A stretch of 7,980 nt of DNA from JBIQLO01 sp044464175 (GTDB lineage: Bacteria; Planctomycetota; Phycisphaerae; Tepidisphaerales; Tepidisphaeraceae). A program made the position numbers and the translations under genes. This document shows positions 4,901 to 7,980 of this stretch, in pieces; position 1 is the first letter of the stretch, and every line of letters begins with the position of its first letter. Under the pieces are notes generated by a model. It was not told the origin of the DNA. It was given only the letters and a program-made list of their open reading frames with translations, and did no database searches. The DNA lies in assembly GCA_044464175.1 (NCBI GenBank), contig JBIQLO010000185.1:1-7980 (forward strand). Reading direction: 5' to 3'.

Positions 4901-6516
4901 TGCTGATGGATTGCGACACCACGGGCGTGGAACCGGATTTCGCGCTGGTGAAGTTCAAAAAGCTGGCGGGGGGAGGATATTTCAAGATCGCCAACCAGTC
5001 GCTGGCCCCGGCGCTGTCGAGCCTGGGGTACACGGTCGAGGAGACCCAGGCCATCCTTCGGTATGTGATGGGGACGCTGACGCTGAGCGATGCGCCACAT
5101 GTCAACCGGGAGAGCCTGAAGCTGGCCGGGCTTACCGATGCGGACCTGGACAAGGTGGAGCGGTCGCTGCCGTCGGTATTTGAGCTGGGATTTGCCTTCA
5201 CCCCCTGGACGTTGGGCGAAGAGTGCATGAAGCGGCTGGGGATTGACGCGGCGGAGTATGCCGCCCCCGGCTTCAATCTCCTGCGGCGGCTGGGCTTCAC
5301 GGCTCAGCAGATTTCCCAGGCCAATGACGTCATCTGCGGGCGCGGGACGGTTGAAGGCGCCCCCCACCTGAAGGCGGAGCACCTGCCGGTGTTCGACTGC
5401 GCCAATAAGTGCGGCAAGCACGGCAGCCGGTTCATCCCGGCCGAGGGGCATATCCGCATGATGGCGGCCGCCCAGCCGTTCATCAGCGGGGCGATCAGCA
5501 AGACGATCAACCTGCCCAATGAGGCGACGGTGGAGGACATCAAGCAGAGTTACCTGCTGTCGTGGGAACTGGGATTGAAGGCCAACGCGCTTTACCGCGA
5601 CGGGTCCAAGCTCTCGCAGCCGCTGAACATCAAGAGCGATGCGGAACTGGACAAGGCCGAGGAGGAGGATGAGGCGGATGTGGCGGCGGCGAAGGAGGAG
5701 GTGGCCGATCAGACCGCGGCGGTGGCTCACGCGGCCACCAGCGACAACCTGGCCCCGGCGCACACGCACGTGATCGAGAAGATCATCGAGCGGATCGTGG
5801 AGCGTCCGCTGCGGCGGCGGCTGCCGGACACGCGCAACGCCCTGACGCACAAGTTCGACGTGGCCGGGCACGAGGGATACATCACCGTCGGGCTGTACGA
5901 GGATGGCGCCCCGGGCGAGGTGTTCATCACGATGGCCAAGGAAGGGTCCACGATCGGCGGGCTGATGGACACGATCGCCACGCTGGTGAGCGTGAGCCTG
6001 CAGTATGGCGTGCCTGTGGAATCGCTGGTGCGGAAATTCGAGCACGTACGGTTTGAGCCGGGCGGGATGACGCGCAACCGCGAAATCCCCATCGCCAAGA
6101 GCCTGGTGGATTACATCTTCCGGTGGCTGGCGATGGAATTTGTTCCCGGCTACCGGGCGGCCAACGCCCCCAAGCGCCCTGAGGCGAGCAAGCCGTCGGA
6201 GGCCGCGCCTCCCGCGGCGGAGGCGAAGGCCGCCAACGGGTCCGATGCGCCGGGCGGTTCCTCGCCGCGCGGCTTTGACTACGGCTCGGGCCTGCAGCAG
6301 CAGCTGGAGGAGGCGGGGGCCAAAAATTCCTCCGGCGACACGGCGACGGCGGCGGGGACGAACCTGCGGCTGGCGATCGTGGCCGATCCGCTGAGCCAAC
6401 AGGGTTCGGAGCTGCAGGCCGACGCGCCGGCGTGCGATGTGTGCGGCAGCATCACCGTGCGTTCGGGCACGTGCTACAAGTGCCTCAATTGCGGCAACTC
6501 GATGGGGTGTTCATAA
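1945..6516 (+). CDS. nrdJ: B12-dependent ribonucleotide reductase with intein
   Basis: A class II reductase that reduces ribonucleotides to deoxyribonucleotides using adenosylcobalamin; cytosolic. The precursor has 1523 residues and the mature protein about 1166 after removal of a 357-residue intein. Landmarks in precursor numbering: NSPQWFNTG 136-144; C183 (first redox cysteine); GSGTGSNFS 212-220; N407; C766 (thiyl-radical cysteine); E768; C777 (second redox cysteine); PTGTIG 980-985; and M988-D989-C990, followed by a KKLAGGG stretch typical of NrdJ. After splicing, C766 and C777 become C409 and C420, 11 apart as in Thermotoga NrdJ. A TSCPD domain follows (about 1290-1399), then a low-complexity linker and a cysteine cluster (C1497, C1500, C1510, C1513, C1516, C1522), zinc-ribbon-like and probably involved in re-reduction. 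No ATP-cone is visible at the N-terminus. The start at 1945 fits the family (MKITRRFTK) and has AAAAGGG seven bases upstream; an in-frame ATG at 1882 has a poorly spaced GGAG and adds 21 residues unlike the family. Confidence 0.95.
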   Translation: MKITRRFTKTGQDVFAGVEYEQRTSRITNPDGSVVFEMNDAEIPKAWSQLATDIMVSKYFRKAGVPQTDAQGKPLRDAQGNVVTGPERSARQVIHRLAGCWRDWGERHRYFDSPEDAQAFYDELAYMLLRQMCAPNSPQWFNTGLNFAYGITGPAQGHFYCDPATGELKKSDDAYSHPQPHACFIQSVSDDLVNPGGIMDLWTREARLFKYGSGTGSNFSKIRGEDEPLSGGGKSSGLMSFLKIGDRAAGAIKSGGTTRRAAKMVCLDLDHPDVEQFINWKVREELKVAAMVEGLKALPKEQRRIADKLGLKLDYDFNGEAYHTVSGQNSNNSVRIPNRFFKAVQEDGSWRLSYRQSGKTAKTLPAKDLWEQIAFAAWRCADPGVQYDDTINQWHTCPRSGRINASNPCVTGDTRVLTPGGVWRRIDRMIHLPSRVVTNLHEQGIGAIDGSFPTGRKEVFELVTAGGYRLKLTGDHQVWTRGRGWVAARDLTARDQVKLPAQPACVEAVGEPREPRFFQLLGLFLSSRNTDLTAVDLEACLDRPELVDAFFQFAHEQEMSDAYRDDYVNSAMVPGTGAGHGTMTARLANRRLLSRLGAYVQMDRRTGRRLSDEAFTAGLAAQKHLLRGLFTSDGQWVDGSLEITHPSRGLLEDVQLILLGFGVKSALRDFHRGALPASTDGSRYAETSRHGLRIDPGSLRAFNRHIGLLEEGESLELPEDDFPAEAGEGHWETFASLTSLGVQQVFDLTETTTSSFVANGLTVHNCSEYMFLDDTACNLASLNVLRFYDADSGRFDIEGYRHAIRLWTIVLEISVLMASFPSEEIARLSYRFRTLGLGYANLGAMLMQAGIPYDSDKGRAICAALTAILTGESYATSAEMAAQLGAFPGFEENRADMLRVMRNHRRAAHNVEHDSKARKAIGAYEGLDIRPVGIDAGQFSDADALAGRELLKAAREAWDRALALGEKHGYRNAQTTVIAPTGTIGLLMDCDTTGVEPDFALVKFKKLAGGGYFKIANQSLAPALSSLGYTVEETQAILRYVMGTLTLSDAPHVNRESLKLAGLTDADLDKVERSLPSVFELGFAFTPWTLGEECMKRLGIDAAEYAAPGFNLLRRLGFTAQQISQANDVICGRGTVEGAPHLKAEHLPVFDCANKCGKHGSRFIPAEGHIRMMAAAQPFISGAISKTINLPNEATVEDIKQSYLLSWELGLKANALYRDGSKLSQPLNIKSDAELDKAEEEDEADVAAAKEEVADQTAAVAHAATSDNLAPAHTHVIEKIIERIVERPLRRRLPDTRNALTHKFDVAGHEGYITVGLYEDGAPGEVFITMAKEGSTIGGLMDTIATLVSVSLQYGVPVESLVRKFEHVRFEPGGMTRNREIPIAKSLVDYIFRWLAMEFVPGYRAANAPKRPEASKPSEAAPPAAEAKAANGSDAPGGSSPRGFDYGSGLQQQLEEAGAKNSSGDTATAAGTNLRLAIVADPLSQQGSELQADAPACDVCGSITVRSGTCYKCLNCGNSMGCS
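3169..4239 (+). mobile_element. Intein in NrdJ, decayed homing endonuclease
   Basis: An in-frame protein-splicing element of 357 residues (precursor C409-N765). Splicing blocks are complete. Block A begins CVTGDTRVLT with nucleophile C409. Block B contains T473-x-x-H476 (LTGDHQVWT). Block F is VFDLTE (745-750). Block G is LTVHN (761-765) with penultimate H764 and terminal N765, followed by C766 as the +1 nucleophile. Removal restores a continuous INASNP-CSEYM active-site strand. Between the splicing blocks lies a LAGLIDADG-type endonuclease region. Its second motif, LRGLFTSDG (626-634), keeps the aspartate D633. The first, LLGLFLSSR (520-528), has serine where the metal-binding aspartate should be. 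Base composition matches the host gene, suggesting long residence. Splicing looks intact; homing probably does not. Confidence 0.93.
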
Positions 6517-6541
6517 CCCGCGCCCCAACCGAGGCCGTTGC

Positions 6542-6584
6542 AGGCCCGTCTCCGCGCCCAGAGCGCGGAGGCGGGCCTTTTTTT
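6542..6584 (+). terminator. Strong intrinsic terminator of nrdJ
   Basis: AGGCCCG-T-CTCCGCGC (6542-6557) pairs with 6563-6578 over 16 positions, all Watson-Crick except one T-G wobble, across a five-base loop (CCAGA). Seven T run at 6578-6584, the first of which also closes the stem. It starts 26 bases after the nrdJ stop codon and separates nrdJ from the downstream gene. Confidence 0.95.
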
Positions 6585-6705
6585 ACATCCTCTGTTTCAG
6601 CACAAGACAGCGCGGGGTTGATCTTTTTGGGGTCCGTATTCCATGCAATCCATTTTCCCTGCCAGTGTCGATGGGCCCCTTTTGATTACGCTTGGGCAAC
6701 CGGCG

Positions 6706-6714
6706 TGCTATAAC
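6706..6714 (+). promoter_or_regulatory. Extended -10 promoter, near-leaderless gene
   Basis: TGCTATAAC is an extended -10 element (TGn followed by a TATAAT-like hexamer at 6709-6714). There is no well-spaced -35: TTGATT at 6682-6687 is 21 bases away. A start about seven bases downstream falls at 6720-6723, on or next to the ATG at 6723. No Shine-Dalgarno sequence lies between. The rest of 6585-6705 shows no gene. Confidence 0.5.
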
Positions 6715-6722
6715 AATGCCGT

Positions 6723-7697
6723 ATGATTCTGGCCGGAATTGACGAAGCCGGGTATGGGCCGCTGCTGGGACCGCTGGTGGTGGGGTGCTGCGCGTTTGAG
6801 GTGGAGGCGGATTGGGATGGGAGCGGGCCGCTGCCGTGTCTGTGGAAGCGGCTGGGGAAGCTGGCCAGCCGGGATCGGGTCAAATCGGGCAAGAAGCTGC
6901 ACATCAACGACAGCAAGAAGGTCTATTCGCCGGCCAACGGGCTGAAGGAACTGGAACGGGCCATCCTGATCCTCAATGCCGTGACGCACGGCTGGTGCGA
7001 CTCACTGGAGGGGCTGGTCGAGCGGGTGGCCAGGCATGCCGGGGAGGAGTTGGCGGGGTATCCCTGGTATCGCCCCTGCGCGGGAGAAAAATTTCCGCTG
7101 GAACAGGAGGGTCTGGGTCTGCAACTCTTTGCCAAGGCACTGCGGCAGGAGATGGGGCGGGCGGGGGTGAAATGCGCCCACCTGTCGGCCCGCGTGCTGG
7201 CGGAGGGGCAGCTCAACCGGCAACTGGCGGCCACGCGGAACAAGGGGAGCGTGCTCTTTTCCACCGCCGCCATGCATTTGGACCATCTGCTGCGGACCTA
7301 CGGCGCACACTCCCCGGTGATCGTCTGCGACCGGCATGGGGGGCGGGGGCATTATGGGGGGCTGCTGCGGATGATGTTTCCCGACTGGTCGCTGCGGATC
7401 GAGGAGGAGACCGACAGCCGCAGCGACTACACGCTCACCTCCGCCACCGGCGCAGCGCGCATCATCTTTACGGAGAAGGCCGAAAGCCAGTGCATGTCGG
7501 TGGCGGTGGCCTCGATGCTGAGCAAATACCTGCGCGAAGCCCTGATGCGGCGGTTCAACGCCTGGTGGCGGGGCCATCTGCCTGAATTGGCCCCCACGGC
7601 CGGGTATTACACGGATGGGATACGGTTTTTGAGGGACATCGACGCGATGCGCCAGAAGCTGGGGATTGCGCAAGAGCAGTTGGTGCGCAGCCGGTAG
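6723..7697 (+). CDS. Divergent RNase HII-like ribonuclease
   Basis: Probably an RNase H-fold nuclease that cuts RNA in RNA-DNA hybrids or at single ribonucleotides in DNA. The start GIDEAGYGPLLGPLVVG (5-21) matches RNase HII motif I with the metal ligands D7 and E8. NDSKK (62-66) matches the DSKKLS motif. CDRHGG (202-207) supplies D203 as the likely third ligand. SVAVASMLSKYLREA (259-273) matches the conserved AASILAKVTRDA helix. Oddities are three. The GRG motif that reads the 2'-OH is GYG here. The position aligning with the fourth ligand (E. coli D126) is E254. At 324 residues it is about 100 longer than typical RNase HII (200-230), with extra sequence around 88-180 and between D203 and E254. 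It may be a lineage-specific paralogue, with a standard rnhB elsewhere. The 5' end is probably leaderless. It is convergent with the next gene, only three bases between stop codons. Confidence 0.8.
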   Translation: MILAGIDEAGYGPLLGPLVVGCCAFEVEADWDGSGPLPCLWKRLGKLASRDRVKSGKKLHINDSKKVYSPANGLKELERAILILNAVTHGWCDSLEGLVERVARHAGEELAGYPWYRPCAGEKFPLEQEGLGLQLFAKALRQEMGRAGVKCAHLSARVLAEGQLNRQLAATRNKGSVLFSTAAMHLDHLLRTYGAHSPVIVCDRHGGRGHYGGLLRMMFPDWSLRIEEETDSRSDYTLTSATGAARIIFTEKAESQCMSVAVASMLSKYLREALMRRFNAWWRGHLPELAPTAGYYTDGIRFLRDIDAMRQKLGIAQEQLVRSR

Positions 7698-7700
7698 GGC

Positions 7701-7980
7701 TCACAGCGCATACCCCAGCCGCCGGGCGCAGTCGCGGAGGATCTCCGGCTCCCACTTAGGACGCCTTGGGCAACTGGGATGAGGATTGCTGGAGGGAATC
7801 CGGCCCAGCAGGTGCAGAAAATGGGCGGCCGAGTGTTTGTAAGCCGGGACCGGCGCGCGGAAGGCGACCTGCCCCAGGTACTGCAGGGCGTCGGCCAGGG
7901 CGTAATAGGCGGGGTCCCCCTCAGCCCAGAGGCGGTCGCGCAGGGCGAATTTCTCCGGGCAGAAGGTGGCCAGGCCCAGC
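7701..7980 (-). CDS. C-terminal part of unknown protein
   Basis: A stop-free minus-strand frame enters from the right edge and ends with TGA at 7703-7701; its start lies outside the window. The visible 92 residues begin LGLATFCPEKFALRDRLWAE and end ARRLGYAL. Codon third positions are overwhelmingly G or C, as in the genes to the left, which supports real coding. It looks mainly helical (for example PAYYALADALQYLGQ and YKHSAAHFLHLLGR), with a Pro/Ser-rich turn before the last helix. I do not recognise the family and assign no function. It converges on the RNase HII-like gene, with stop codons three bases apart and no obvious terminator between them. Confidence 0.7.
   Translation of the reverse strand, partial: LGLATFCPEKFALRDRLWAEGDPAYYALADALQYLGQVAFRAPVPAYKHSAAHFLHLLGRIPSSNPHPSCPRRPKWEPEILRDCARRLGYAL

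Noticed and set aside
1942..6399. A 1485-codon open frame on the minus strand opposite nrdJ
   Set aside because: It is the antisense shadow of a GC-rich, codon-biased gene. Its translation is Arg/Pro/His/Gln-rich with no recognisable domain, while the + strand frame carries every NrdJ motif.
6812..7585. A 257-codon + strand frame overlapping the RNase HII-like gene
   Set aside because: It is an alternate-frame shadow rich in Gly, Ala and Arg without motifs; the 6723-7697 frame has the RNase HII motifs.

Overview
This 7980-base window is GC-rich and comes from a bacterial chromosome. The style of the genes suggests a planctomycete, possibly Phycisphaerae: a B12-dependent NrdJ of the TSCPD type, an enlarged RNase HII-like protein, and a G/purine-rich intergenic stretch. 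That assignment is recognition only and tentative; no rRNA or marker gene is present to test it.

Layout. Bases 1-653 hold no convincing gene. They contain a G/purine-rich stretch with a canonical G-quadruplex motif, a cluster of nested inverted repeats with terminator-like pieces (about 255-390), a set of mutually exclusive small hairpins (392-445), and a promoter region. The promoter region carries a good match to an NrdR box over the likely core promoter of dcd. Genes on the + strand follow: dcd (654-1214, dCTP deaminase), a small exported beta-rich protein of unknown function (1323-1751), and nrdJ (1945-6516, adenosylcobalamin-dependent ribonucleotide reductase). nrdJ is interrupted in frame by a 357-residue intein (3169-4239). 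A very strong intrinsic terminator (6542-6584) closes nrdJ. Next is a divergent RNase HII-like gene (6723-7697) with an extended -10 promoter so close to its ATG that the mRNA may be leaderless. The 3' end of a convergent minus-strand gene (7701-7980) runs off the right edge.

How the genes fit together. NrdJ makes deoxyribonucleotides. Dcd feeds dCTP into the dUMP/dTMP branch. RNase HII enzymes remove ribonucleotides misincorporated in DNA. The window therefore looks like a deoxyribonucleotide-supply neighbourhood with a possible NrdR operator in front. No cobalamin riboswitch was seen upstream of nrdJ.

The most interesting points are four. The intein sits directly before the thiyl-radical cysteine, so the enzyme cannot be active until it splices. 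Its homing endonuclease appears catalytically decayed. A candidate pair of NrdR boxes precedes dcd. The RNase HII-like protein has a changed GRG motif and a changed metal ligand. I did not find an obviously new multi-gene defence or mobile system.
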